64,000 nucleotides of DNA from NCBI GenBank assembly GCA_016200085.1, contig JACQFL010000038.1, forward strand, positions 1 through 64,000, in the 5' to 3' direction. This document shows positions 45,096 to 53,233 of this stretch, in pieces; the stretch's first letter is position 1; each line of letters starts with the position of its first letter. The position numbers and the translations under genes are program-made. The notes under the pieces are model-generated. The model was not told the DNA's origin, made no database searches, and saw nothing but the letters and a program-made list of their open reading frames with translations. Source of the DNA: Candidatus Rokuibacteriota bacterium. GTDB taxonomy: Bacteria > Methylomirabilota > Methylomirabilia > Rokubacteriales > CSP1-6.

Positions 45096-46099
45096 AGGCG
45101 GCCGTCTTCCGTGGCGGGGGGCGCCTGGCGGCCGAGGACTGGCCGCGGCCCGCCATCGGGCCTGAGGAGCTGCTGCTGCGCCTGCGCGGCTGCGGGCTCT
45201 GCGGCTCGGACATCGCCAAGTTCGTCGCGCCGTCGACGAAGGCGCCGGCGGTGTTCGGTCACGAGCTGGTGGGCGACGTGGTCGAGGCCGGGGCGGCGGT
45301 GCACAGCTTCGCCGCCGGCGACCGCGTGGTCGCCGCGCATCACGTGCCCTGCGGCGCCTGCCACTACTGCGCGCGCGGCAGTGCCTCGATGTGCCGGGCG
45401 TTCAAGGCGAGCACCCTCGACCCCGGCGGCTTCGCCGAGTACGTGCGCGTGCCGGGCGTCAACGTGCGCCACGCGACCTTCCGCGTCCCGGACCACGTGA
45501 GCGACGAGGCGGCGTCGTTCGTGGAGCCGCTCGCCTGCTGCCTGCGCGCCATGCGCCGCGCGCCCGCGGCGCCCGGCGACGTCGTGGTGGTCGCCGGCCT
45601 GGGCTCGATCGGCTCGCTCTTCGTCCAGCTCGCGCGGCGCGCCGGCGCCACCGTGATCGGGGTCGACCCGATCGCCGCGCGCCAGGAGCTCGGCCGCAAG
45701 CTCGGCGCGATCGCCGTGGCGCCGGACGAGGCCGGCGAGGACGTACGGGCGCGCTCCGCGCATCGGGGCGCGGACACCGTGATCGTCACGGGGGGCGGCG
45801 CCCCGGCGCTGCCGTGGGCGGCGCAGACGCTGCGCGACGGCGGGACCGTGCACTATTTCGCGGGGGGCGCCGGCGAGGCGTTGCCGCTCTCCCTGGAGAC
45901 GCTCTATCAGCGCGAGCTGACGATCACGACGACGTACTCGTCGTCGCCCGGCGACCTGGGCGAGGCCTTCCGCCTGGTCACCGAGGGGGCGATCGAGGTC
46001 GAGGCCCTGTACTCCCACCGCCTGCCGCTCGACCGGCTCGCCGAGGGCATCGCGCTCATGCAGAGCCGCACGGCGCTCAAGGTGTACGTGACGCCATGA
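45092..46099 (+). CDS. zinc-dependent medium-chain dehydrogenase 1
   Basis: 335 aa, GTG start overlapping hpnD. Catalytic zinc ligands lie in GLCGSD (near residue 33) and GHE (near 55); the structural zinc lobe is CGACHYCARGSASMC. The Rossmann loop is VAGLGSIGSLFVQLA. It resembles threonine/sorbitol/aminocyclitol-type dehydrogenases. Placed in the hopanoid operon with a second copy, it may oxidise or reduce a hydroxyl of a hopanoid side chain or of a polyol headgroup. Confidence 0.85.
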   Translation: MKAAVFRGGGRLAAEDWPRPAIGPEELLLRLRGCGLCGSDIAKFVAPSTKAPAVFGHELVGDVVEAGAAVHSFAAGDRVVAAHHVPCGACHYCARGSASMCRAFKASTLDPGGFAEYVRVPGVNVRHATFRVPDHVSDEAASFVEPLACCLRAMRRAPAAPGDVVVVAGLGSIGSLFVQLARRAGATVIGVDPIAARQELGRKLGAIAVAPDEAGEDVRARSAHRGADTVIVTGGGAPALPWAAQTLRDGGTVHYFAGGAGEALPLSLETLYQRELTITTTYSSSPGDLGEAFRLVTEGAIEVEALYSHRLPLDRLAEGIALMQSRTALKVYVTP

Positions 46100-47118
46100 G
46101 GGCCATGGTCTTCCACGGGCCCGGAGATCTGAGATTCGAGGAGCTGCCCTGGCCCGAGCCGCGCGCGGGTGAGGTCGTGCTGCGCATCGACGCCGCGCTG
46201 ACGTGCGGCACCGACGTCAAGACCCTGCGCCGCGGCCACCCCGTGATGATCCCGGTCGTGCCGACGGTCTTCGGCCACGAGCTCGCGGGGACGGTGACCG
46301 CCGTCGGCGCCGGCGTGCGCGACGTCCGGGAGGGTGACCGGCTCGCGGTCGCGAACTCGGCCCCGTGCGGGGCCTGCCCGTCGTGCCTCGCCGGCCGGGC
46401 GAACCTCTGCGAGGATCTGCTCTTCGTCAACGGCGCCTACGGCGAGGCCATCGCGCTGCCGCCGCGGCTGGTGGCCCGGAACGTCGTCCCGCTGGCCCCC
46501 GCCACTCCGGCCCCCCGCGCCGCGTTCGCCGAGCCGCTGGCCTGCGCGTTGCTGGGCATCGAGCGGGGCCGCGTCGAGGCCGGGCAGACCGTGGTGGTGT
46601 TCGGTCACGGGCCGCTCGGCTGCCTGCTCGCGATGGTGGCGGCGGCGCGCAAGGCCCGCGTCGTGGTGGTGGGCAAGGCCGGCTGGCGGCTCGACCGCGT
46701 CCGCGGGCTCGGGATCGCCGAGTGCCTCGATGCCCGCGCCACCGAGGACGTGGTCGGCGACATTCGAAGATCGACGGGAGGGCGGGGAGCCTCCGTGACG
46801 ATCGACGCCACGGGCCGACCGGAGGTCTGGGAGCAGGCCGTGGCTGCCGTGGAGCGTGGCGGAACCGTGGTATTCTTCGGAGGCTGCGCTCCGGGAACGT
46901 CGGTGTCGCTCGACACCCGACGAGTGCACTACGAGGAGCTCGCGCTCGTGGGCGCGTTCCACCACACGCCGGAGCTGATCCGGCGGGCCGTCGAGTTGCT
47001 GGAGTCCGAGACGATCGTGCCCGACGGGCTCATCACGCACCGCATGGGGCTGACGGAGGTCCCGGCGGCGCTCGGCCTGATGGCGGGAGGAGACGCGTTG
47101 AAGGTGCTGATCCAGTGA
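46096..47118 (+). CDS. zinc-dependent medium-chain dehydrogenase 2
   Basis: 340 aa, ATG in a 4-base overlap with the first dehydrogenase. TCGTDVKTL and FGHELAG give the catalytic zinc, CGACPSCLAGRANLC the structural zinc, and VFGHGPLGCLLAMVA the nucleotide loop. It is clearly related to, but far from identical with, its neighbour, so this is an old tandem pair with possibly successive reactions. It overlaps the PagL-like gene by 4 bases. Confidence 0.85.
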   Translation: MRAMVFHGPGDLRFEELPWPEPRAGEVVLRIDAALTCGTDVKTLRRGHPVMIPVVPTVFGHELAGTVTAVGAGVRDVREGDRLAVANSAPCGACPSCLAGRANLCEDLLFVNGAYGEAIALPPRLVARNVVPLAPATPAPRAAFAEPLACALLGIERGRVEAGQTVVVFGHGPLGCLLAMVAAARKARVVVVGKAGWRLDRVRGLGIAECLDARATEDVVGDIRRSTGGRGASVTIDATGRPEVWEQAVAAVERGGTVVFFGGCAPGTSVSLDTRRVHYEELALVGAFHHTPELIRRAVELLESETIVPDGLITHRMGLTEVPAALGLMAGGDALKVLIQ

Positions 47119-47723
47119 GGCGCGGGAGCCTGAGCCAGGCGCTCGCGCTCGCCGTGCTCGTCGCTGTCCCTGCCGGCGCCGGGGCCTTCGAGCCCGAGGA
47201 GACCTTCAAGAAGGGCGCCTGGGTGCTCTCGCTCGAGGGAGGCGGGGGCAGTCAGAGCAATCTCGAGAAGCATCGCGTGCAGACCGGGCTCGACATGGTT
47301 TACGGCGGCGTGCGGCTCTCCGTGCTGCCCTTCGGCACCACGCTCGGCGTGGACAACCCGCTCTACGGCGCCTTCGAGCTCGGGCTCGAGCCGATCTACC
47401 AGCTGTACACGTCCCCCACCCAGCGCTACTACGCCGGCCTCGGCCTCGAGTTCAAGTACCACTTCCTCGCCATCGGGCGCTTCGTGCCCTACGCCGAGCT
47501 CTTCGCCGCCGCCGGCGGCACCGATCTCAAGGCCATCGAGATCAACTCGGTCTTCACCTTCCTGCTCTTCGGCGGCGTGGGGGCGCAGTACTTCGTGACC
47601 GACCGCACCGCGCTCTACGCCGGCTACCGGCTGGACCACGTCTCCAACGGCCACCTCTACAAGCGCAACCGCGGTTTCGAGGCGAACACCGGCATGGCCG
47701 GCGTCTCGTTCTTCTTTCCCTGA
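47115..47723 (+). CDS. PagL-like lipid A 3-O-deacylase (acyloxyacyl hydrolase), outer membrane
   Basis: 202 aa, GTG start. A signal peptide (LALAVLVAVPAGAGA) is followed by alternating beta-barrel strands ending in the terminal Phe/Pro FFFP. The PagL catalytic triad is in place: His175 and Ser177 in DHVSNG and Glu189 twelve residues after the Ser, the same spacing as in characterised PagL. It trims an acyl chain from lipid A in the outer membrane. Its place in the hopanoid operon links lipid A remodelling with hopanoid content. Confidence 0.88.
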   Translation: MRRGSLSQALALAVLVAVPAGAGAFEPEETFKKGAWVLSLEGGGGSQSNLEKHRVQTGLDMVYGGVRLSVLPFGTTLGVDNPLYGAFELGLEPIYQLYTSPTQRYYAGLGLEFKYHFLAIGRFVPYAELFAAAGGTDLKAIEINSVFTFLLFGGVGAQYFVTDRTALYAGYRLDHVSNGHLYKRNRGFEANTGMAGVSFFFP

Positions 47724-47733
47724 GGGCCATCTG

Positions 47734-48729
47734 ATGGCAACGACCTCCATCGCCGAGATCGTGCTCGCCGGCCCCCGCGGCTTCTGCGCGGGGGTCGAGC
47801 GGGCCATCGACATCGTCGAGCTGGCCCTGTCCGTCTGCACGCCGCCCGTGTACGTGCGGCGCGAGATCGTGCACAACCGCCACGTGGTCGAGGACCTCCG
47901 CGCCAAGGGCGCGGTCTTCGTCGACGAGCTGGCCGAGGTCCCGGACGACACGACCGTGATCTTCAGCGCCCACGGCATCGCGCCCGAGGTGCGCGCGGAG
48001 GCCCGGCGCCGCGGGCTGCGGGTCATCGACGCGACGTGCCCGCTGGTGACGAAGGTCCACCTGGAGGCGATCCGGTACGCGCGGGAGAACTACTCCATCA
48101 TCCTCATCGGCCACCAGGATCACGACGAGGTCATCGGCACGGTGGGCGAGGCGCCGGATCGGATGTTCGTCATCGACTCCGTCGAGGAGGTCGAGAAGCT
48201 CGAGGTGCCCGAGCCCGCGAAGATCGCCTACCTGACGCAGACCACCCTCTCCGTCGACGACACGCGCGACGTGATCGAGGCCCTGCGCCGGAAGTTCCCG
48301 GCCATCGTGGGCCCGTCCCGTGACGACATCTGCTACGCCACGCAGAACCGGCAAGCCGCGGTGAAGACGATCGCCGCCGACGCGGACGTGGTCCTCGTCA
48401 TCGGCGCCGCCAACAGCTCCAACGCCAACCGCCTCGTCGAGGTCGCGCGGAACAACGGCACCCGCGCCTACCTCATCGCCGACGTGAGTGACATCCGCAG
48501 CGAGTGGCTGGAGGGCGTGCATCGCGTGGGCATCACCGCGGGCGCCTCGACGCCGGAGGGCCTCGTGAGCGAGACCGTGGAGGCGCTGCGCGGCCGCGGC
48601 GTGCCCGTGCGCGAGGTGCACGTGGTGGAAGAGGACGTGCGCTTCGCGCTGCCCCAGGAGCTGGAGCGCATCGCGCGCGAGCGCGGCTTGACGCTGCCCG
48701 CGCGGGAGACCATGCGCCGATCGATCTGA
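47734..48729 (+). CDS. ispH: 4-hydroxy-3-methylbut-2-enyl diphosphate reductase
   Basis: 331 aa. The three cluster Cys are Cys18 (GFCAGV), Cys102 (ATCPLV) and Cys200 (DICYAT). The substrate-binding SAHGI, GHQDHDEV and the catalytic Glu in LTQTTLS surroundings (TQTT) are present. It makes IPP and DMAPP in the MEP pathway. Here it ends the hpn operon, coupling precursor supply with squalene and hopanoid synthesis; a strong terminator follows. Confidence 0.96.
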   Translation: MATTSIAEIVLAGPRGFCAGVERAIDIVELALSVCTPPVYVRREIVHNRHVVEDLRAKGAVFVDELAEVPDDTTVIFSAHGIAPEVRAEARRRGLRVIDATCPLVTKVHLEAIRYARENYSIILIGHQDHDEVIGTVGEAPDRMFVIDSVEEVEKLEVPEPAKIAYLTQTTLSVDDTRDVIEALRRKFPAIVGPSRDDICYATQNRQAAVKTIAADADVVLVIGAANSSNANRLVEVARNNGTRAYLIADVSDIRSEWLEGVHRVGITAGASTPEGLVSETVEALRGRGVPVREVHVVEEDVRFALPQELERIARERGLTLPARETMRRSI

Positions 48730-48747
48730 CCCGCGTGCTGACAGGCC

Positions 48748-48777
48748 AAGGCGGCGCCCGCGCCGCCTTTCTTTTTT
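48748..48777 (+). terminator. intrinsic terminator after ispH
   Basis: AA-GGCGGCG-CCCG-CGCCGCC followed by TTTCTTTTTT: a perfect 7-bp GC stem, 4-base loop and a ten-base T-rich tail, rare in this DNA. It ends the hpn operon 16 bases before the FAH gene start. Confidence 0.9.
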
Positions 48778-48792
48778 GGAAGGAGCGCGAGC

Positions 48793-49749
48793 ATGAGACT
48801 CGTCAGTTATCGGCGCGGGCGGGCCACGCCGCGGCTCGGGGCGCTCGTCACCGTCGCGGGTGAGGAGGTCGTGCTCGACCTGCAGCGCCTGGCCATTGAC
48901 ATGGCGCAGGAGCGCGGCACCGTGCGGCGCGGCCGGAGCTTTCCCGGGACGATGCTCGGGCTGATCGAGGGCGGGCCGGCGCTGTGGCAGGAGGCGCGGG
49001 AGATCGTCGGGCACGGCCGCGGCCTGGCCGAGCGCGGCGGGATCGACGCGCTGACGGGCGGCCGCCTCGGCCTGCCGCTCAAGCAGGCGCGGCTCGAGGC
49101 GCCCATCCCGCGGCCGCCGCGCAACGTGTTCTGCCTGGGCCGCAACTACGCGGAGCACGCCGCCGAGCGCGGCGCGGAGGCCCCGACCCATCCCGTCTAC
49201 TTCACCAAGGCCCCGGAGTGCGTGGTCGGGCCGGACGCGCCGGTCACCCATCACGCGGCGACGAAGGAGCTCGATCACGAGGTCGAGCTCGCGGTGGTGA
49301 TCGGCCAGACCGGGCGCGACATCGCGCGCGCCGAGGCGCTGGGCCACGTCTTCGGCTACACCATCGTCAACGACGTGACCGCGCGGGATCTCCAGAAGCG
49401 CCACCAGCAGTGGTTCAAGGGCAAGTCCATGGACACGTTCTGCCCGATGGGCCCGGTACTCGTCACCGCGGACGAGATCCCCGATCCGCAGGCGCTCGAG
49501 ATCGCCCTGCGCGTGAACGGCGAGACCCGCCAGAAGAGCCACACCTCCAGGATGATCTTCCCCGTCGACCAGTGCATCGAGGTCCTGTCGCAGGGCTTCA
49601 CGCTGCGCCCGGGCGACGTCATCGCCACCGGCACGCCCCAGGGCGTGGGCGCAGCCACCGGGCGCTTCCTGAAGGTCGGCGACAAGATGGAAGCCGAGGT
49701 CGAGAAGATCGGCGTGCTGGAGAACAAGATCGCCCGGCCCCAGGAGTGA
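48793..49749 (+). CDS. fumarylacetoacetate hydrolase family protein
   Basis: 318 aa, ATG behind GGAAGGAG. The C-terminal FAH fold spans about 110-315: FCLGRNYAEHA, TKELDHEVELAVVIG with the metal-binding Glu pair, YTIVNDVTARDLQ with the Asp ligand, and GDVIATGTPQGVG. The family hydrolyses C-C bonds or decarboxylates oxo-acids (homoprotocatechuate, acylpyruvate). It is the first gene after the terminator and probably opens a new catabolic operon. Confidence 0.93.
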   Translation: MRLVSYRRGRATPRLGALVTVAGEEVVLDLQRLAIDMAQERGTVRRGRSFPGTMLGLIEGGPALWQEAREIVGHGRGLAERGGIDALTGGRLGLPLKQARLEAPIPRPPRNVFCLGRNYAEHAAERGAEAPTHPVYFTKAPECVVGPDAPVTHHAATKELDHEVELAVVIGQTGRDIARAEALGHVFGYTIVNDVTARDLQKRHQQWFKGKSMDTFCPMGPVLVTADEIPDPQALEIALRVNGETRQKSHTSRMIFPVDQCIEVLSQGFTLRPGDVIATGTPQGVGAATGRFLKVGDKMEAEVEKIGVLENKIARPQE

Positions 49750-49753
49750 GACC

Positions 49754-50992
49754 GTGAGCTTCGTCTCCCACGTCGAGTGCACGGTGTGCGGCGCGCGCCA
49801 CGACGCCAAGCGGCTGCTCACGGTGTGCGAGCGCTGCGGTCAGATGCTGGCGGTTTGCTACGACCTCGCGCGCGTGGCGAAGGCCGTCACCAGGGAGGCG
49901 CTCCGCTCGCGGCCGCCGGGGATGTACCGCTTCCGCGAGCTGACCCCGCTCGACGACGGCGAGGAGCCCGTCACGCTCGGTGAAGGCGGCACGCCGCTCC
50001 TGGCCCTTCCGCGTCTCGCCGCCCACCTCGGGCTGGGGCGGCTCTGGGCCAAGGACGAGGGCCAGAACCCCACGGGGTCGTTCAAGGCCCGCGGGCTCGG
50101 CATGACCATCACGCGCTCGCGCACGCTCGGCGCGCGCGGCTTCGTCATTCCCTCCGCGGGCAACGCGGGTGGGGCCGCTGCCGTGTACGGCGCCCGCTGC
50201 GGGCGGCCCGTCGCGGTGGTCGTGCCCCGCGCCACGCCCGCGGGCGCCATCGCCGAGGCGCTCATCGCGGGCGCCCACGTCTTCACGCTCGAGGGGTCGA
50301 TCGCCACGTGCGGACGGATCGTCGCCAAGGTGGCGCCCCGGGTCGGGTGGTTCGATCTCTCGACCCTGAAGGAGCCGTACCGCCTCGAGGGCAAGAAGAC
50401 CATGGGCCTCGAGCTGGCCGAGCAGCTCGGCTGGCGAATGCCCGACGTGCTGCTCTATCCCACGGGCGGCGGCACCGGGCTCGTGGGCATTCCGAAGGGC
50501 TACGAGGAGCTGCGCACGATGGGCTGGGTCACTGGCCCGCTTCCGCGCTTCGTGGCCGTACAGGCCGAGGGCTGCGCGCCGGTCGTCAAGGCGTTCCACG
50601 AGGGCGCGGAGACGACGGCCGCGTGGGAGAATCCAGCGGCCACCGAGGCCCCGGGCCTGCGCGTGCCGTCGCCGTTCGCGGGGCGCCAGATGCTGAAGAT
50701 CCTGCGTGACACGCGCGGCGACGCCGTCGCGGTCAGCGAGAAGGAGATCGTCGACGCGCAGCACCTCGTCGCGCGGCTCGAGGGCATCTGGACGGTCCCC
50801 GAGGCCGCGGCGCTGGTGGCCACGCTCGTCCGCCTGAAGGAGCGCGGCGCCATCACGCGCGAGGCCGAGACCGTGATGGTCTTCACCGGCGCGGGCATCA
50901 AGTACGCGCCGCCCGCGCTGCCGGCGCCAACGGACCTGACGGGCGGCGACGACGAGATCGTCGAGCGGGTGATCCGCGCGCTGCGCGTGTAG
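49754..50992 (+). CDS. threonine synthase-like PLP enzyme with Zn-ribbon
   Basis: 412 aa, GTG start. An N-terminal four-Cys zinc ribbon (CTVCG and CERCG, residues about 9-29) precedes the PLP type II fold. The PLP Lys is in TGSFKARG (near 112), the phosphate loop is PTGGGTG (near 237), and SAGNAGGAAAVYG covers the substrate loop. Length and ribbon fit class-2 threonine synthase. Co-location with FAH and tartrate dehydrogenase genes leaves open a catabolic beta/gamma-elimination. Confidence 0.88.
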   Translation: MSFVSHVECTVCGARHDAKRLLTVCERCGQMLAVCYDLARVAKAVTREALRSRPPGMYRFRELTPLDDGEEPVTLGEGGTPLLALPRLAAHLGLGRLWAKDEGQNPTGSFKARGLGMTITRSRTLGARGFVIPSAGNAGGAAAVYGARCGRPVAVVVPRATPAGAIAEALIAGAHVFTLEGSIATCGRIVAKVAPRVGWFDLSTLKEPYRLEGKKTMGLELAEQLGWRMPDVLLYPTGGGTGLVGIPKGYEELRTMGWVTGPLPRFVAVQAEGCAPVVKAFHEGAETTAAWENPAATEAPGLRVPSPFAGRQMLKILRDTRGDAVAVSEKEIVDAQHLVARLEGIWTVPEAAALVATLVRLKERGAITREAETVMVFTGAGIKYAPPALPAPTDLTGGDDEIVERVIRALRV

Positions 50993-51017
50993 CCCGCGTC
51001 CACCGAAAGGAAGATCC

Positions 51018-52070
51018 ATGAAGCATCGCATCGCGGTCATTCCGGGAGACGGCATCGGCAAGGAAGTGCTGCCCGAGGGCATCCGCGTCCTGGACGCGGC
51101 GGCGCGGAAGTTCGACTTCGAGCTGGAGTGGCAGCACTTCGACTGGTCGTGCGAGACGTACACCAGGACCGGTCGCATGATGCCCGCCGACGGCCTGGAT
51201 CAGCTGCGGCGGTTCGAGGCGATCTACCTCGGGGCCGTCGGCTCTCCCGGGGTGCCCGACCACGTGTCACTCTGGGGCCTCCTCATCCCGATTCGCCGGG
51301 GATTTCGCCAGTACGTCAACCTGAGACCGGTGCGGCTGCTCAAGGGCGTGCGGTCGCCGCTGGCCGGGCGCGGCCCGGCGGACATCGACATGCTCATCGT
51401 GCGGGAGAACAACGAGGGCGAGTACTCGGAGATCGGCGGACGGCTCTACGCCGGCACGCCCGAGGAGCTCGCCGTGCAGCAGGCGGTGTTCACGCGCAAG
51501 GGCTGCGATCGCGTCATGCGCTACGCCTTCGAGCGCGCCAGGCAGCGGCGCCAGCACGTGACCTCCGCGACGAAGTCGAACGGCATCATCCACAGCATGC
51601 CGTACTGGGACGAGCGCTTCGCCGCGGTCGCCAAGGAATATCCCGGGGTCAAGACGGCCCAGTACCACATCGACATCCTGACCGCGCACTTCGTCCAGCA
51701 TCCCGACTGGTTCGACGTGGTGGTGGGGTCGAACCTCTTCGGCGACATCCTCTCCGATCTCGGCCCGGCCATCGCGGGCTCCATCGGTATCGCGCCCGGC
51801 GGCAACATCAATCCCGAGAAGGAGTTCCCGTCCATGTTCGAGCCCGTGCACGGCTCGGCGCCCGACATCGCGGGCAAGGGCCTCGCCAACCCCATCGCTC
51901 AGATCTGGACGGGCGCGATGATGCTCGAGCACCTGGGCCACGCCGATGCCGCGCTGGCGGTCGTACGCGCCATCGAGCGGGTGGTGGAGGACGGCAAGAC
52001 GGTCACGCGCGACCTCGGGGGCAAGGCGTCGACCCTCGAGGTCGGCAAGGCCGTCGAGAGCCTGATGTGA
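51018..52070 (+). CDS. tartrate dehydrogenase / D-malate dehydrogenase (decarboxylating)
   Basis: 350 aa isocitrate/isopropylmalate dehydrogenase-type fold. VIPGDGIGKEV near 7-17, DHVSLWGLLIPIRRGF and YVNLRPVRLL in the substrate loop, and FGDILSDLGPAIAGSIG carrying the metal Asp residues; VRENNEGEYS marks the tartrate dehydrogenase subgroup. NAD-linked oxidative decarboxylation of D-malate or tartrate is expected. A GAAAGGAAG site precedes the ATG. Confidence 0.92.
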   Translation: MKHRIAVIPGDGIGKEVLPEGIRVLDAAARKFDFELEWQHFDWSCETYTRTGRMMPADGLDQLRRFEAIYLGAVGSPGVPDHVSLWGLLIPIRRGFRQYVNLRPVRLLKGVRSPLAGRGPADIDMLIVRENNEGEYSEIGGRLYAGTPEELAVQQAVFTRKGCDRVMRYAFERARQRRQHVTSATKSNGIIHSMPYWDERFAAVAKEYPGVKTAQYHIDILTAHFVQHPDWFDVVVGSNLFGDILSDLGPAIAGSIGIAPGGNINPEKEFPSMFEPVHGSAPDIAGKGLANPIAQIWTGAMMLEHLGHADAALAVVRAIERVVEDGKTVTRDLGGKASTLEVGKAVESLM

Positions 52071-52077
52071 GGGCGCG

Positions 52078-52971
52078 ATGAAGACGCCCGTCCATTTCTA
52101 CAGCGAGGGTCTGCGGCTGGTGGGCGATCTCTATCGGCCCGACGGCATCGCGCCAGGCGAGCGGCGCGCCGGCATCGTGCTCTGTCACGGCTACACCGGC
52201 GTCAAGGACCTGTACCTGCCCGACAACGCCCGCGTGCTCAACGAGGCGGGCTACGTCGTGCTCACCTTCGACTACAAGGGCTGGGGCGACAGCGAAGGCC
52301 CGCGCAGCCGGCTGGCGCCGTACAGCCGCGTGGCCGACGTCCAGGCCGCGCTCACGTTCCTGGGCGCGCAGCCCGACGTCGATGCCGAGCGGCTCGGCAT
52401 CTACGGGACGAGCTATGGCGGCGCCACCGTCGTGTGGACCGCGGCGATCGACGCGCGCGTGAAATGCACGGTGAGCGTCGTCGGCATCGGCAACGGCGCG
52501 CGCTGGATGCGGAGCGTCCGGCGGCCCGACGAGTGGCACGATCTGCTGGAGCGCGCCGCCCGCGACCGCGCGAAGCGCGCGCAGGAGGGCACGTCCGAGC
52601 TGGTCGCCCGCGAGGGGATCCTGCTGCCCGACCGTCAATCCGCCGAGCTGGCTGCCGCGGCGCGGCGCAACAATCCGGCCGCCGTGAGCCAGATCCCGCT
52701 CGAGTACGTCGACGAGACGATGCAGTTCAACCCGGAATGGGTCGTCGACAGGATCGCGCCGCGCCCGATCCTGTTCATCACCACCGACGACGACCGGCTC
52801 GTGCCACCGGAGGAATCCATCGCCCTGCACGCCCGCGCCGGTGAGCCCAAGAAGCTGGTGATCCTCGAGGGCTACGGTCACTACGAGGTCTACACCGACC
52901 CGGCCTTCACCGAAGTCATGGCCGCCACCCTCGCCTGGTACCGCCACCACCTCCCACCCCGCCGTGTCTAG
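52078..52971 (+). CDS. alpha/beta hydrolase (dienelactone hydrolase/acyl hydrolase type)
   Basis: 297 aa. Oxyanion HGYTGVKD near 39-46, nucleophile elbow GTSYGG near 122-127 (Ser), acid in TTDDDRLVPPEES near 240, and catalytic His in GYGHYEVY near 270. The overall plan fits the UPF0227/S9-like acyl hydrolases acting on small esters or peptides. It starts 7 bases after the dehydrogenase gene and ends the operon; the foldback at 53041-53169 follows. Confidence 0.88.
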   Translation: MKTPVHFYSEGLRLVGDLYRPDGIAPGERRAGIVLCHGYTGVKDLYLPDNARVLNEAGYVVLTFDYKGWGDSEGPRSRLAPYSRVADVQAALTFLGAQPDVDAERLGIYGTSYGGATVVWTAAIDARVKCTVSVVGIGNGARWMRSVRRPDEWHDLLERAARDRAKRAQEGTSELVAREGILLPDRQSAELAAAARRNNPAAVSQIPLEYVDETMQFNPEWVVDRIAPRPILFITTDDDRLVPPEESIALHARAGEPKKLVILEGYGHYEVYTDPAFTEVMAATLAWYRHHLPPRRV

Positions 52972-52995
52972 CGGCGGTCTCTACGGTTCGCCGCC

Positions 52996-53014
52996 GCGGG
53001 GCCCGATGCCCCGC
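52996..53014 (+). terminator. GC hairpin after the alpha/beta hydrolase gene (weak terminator candidate)
   Basis: GCGGGG-CCCGATG-CCCCGC, a 6-bp stem without a T tract. It could act only as a rho-dependent or processing site. Confidence 0.3.
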
Positions 53015-53040
53015 GACGGTCCGCCAGATCGACGCGGGGC

Positions 53041-53169
53041 GGGGGTGGGGCGAGGGGCCTGAGGGAATCCGTGGGGTACGCGTGCTCTCGCCCGACGCGA
53101 TACGATGCCAGCGCGCGACGCAACGAGAGCCAGTCAGTCGGATTCCCGCAGGCCCCTCGCCCCGCCCCC
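53041..53169. repeat. large intergenic foldback with 31-base arms
   Basis: Left arm 53041-53071 and right arm 53139-53169 are complementary at 29 of 31 positions (core GGGGCGAGGGGCCTG paired with CAGGCCCCTCGCCCC). The 67-base loop contains a perfect inner pair GCTCTCG (53084-53090) / CGAGAGC (53124-53130). The architecture matches the foldback at 32441-32589. It fills most of the 262-base gap before the EF-G gene, ahead of a TAGCAT box at 53194-53199. Confidence 0.75.
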
Positions 53170-53193
53170 GGTGAACCGCGCGCAACGCTGTGG

Positions 53194-53199
53194 TAGCAT
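53194..53199 (+). promoter_or_regulatory. -10-like box of the EF-G paralogue gene
   Basis: TAGCAT lies 34 bases before the ATG at 53234, and a GGGAGG ribosome site sits between them. This is a conventional leadered start, in contrast with the leaderless pattern elsewhere. Confidence 0.4.
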
Positions 53200-53233
53200 C
53201 GGCCCACCGCAAGCCGTCCTCGGGAGGCCGTGA

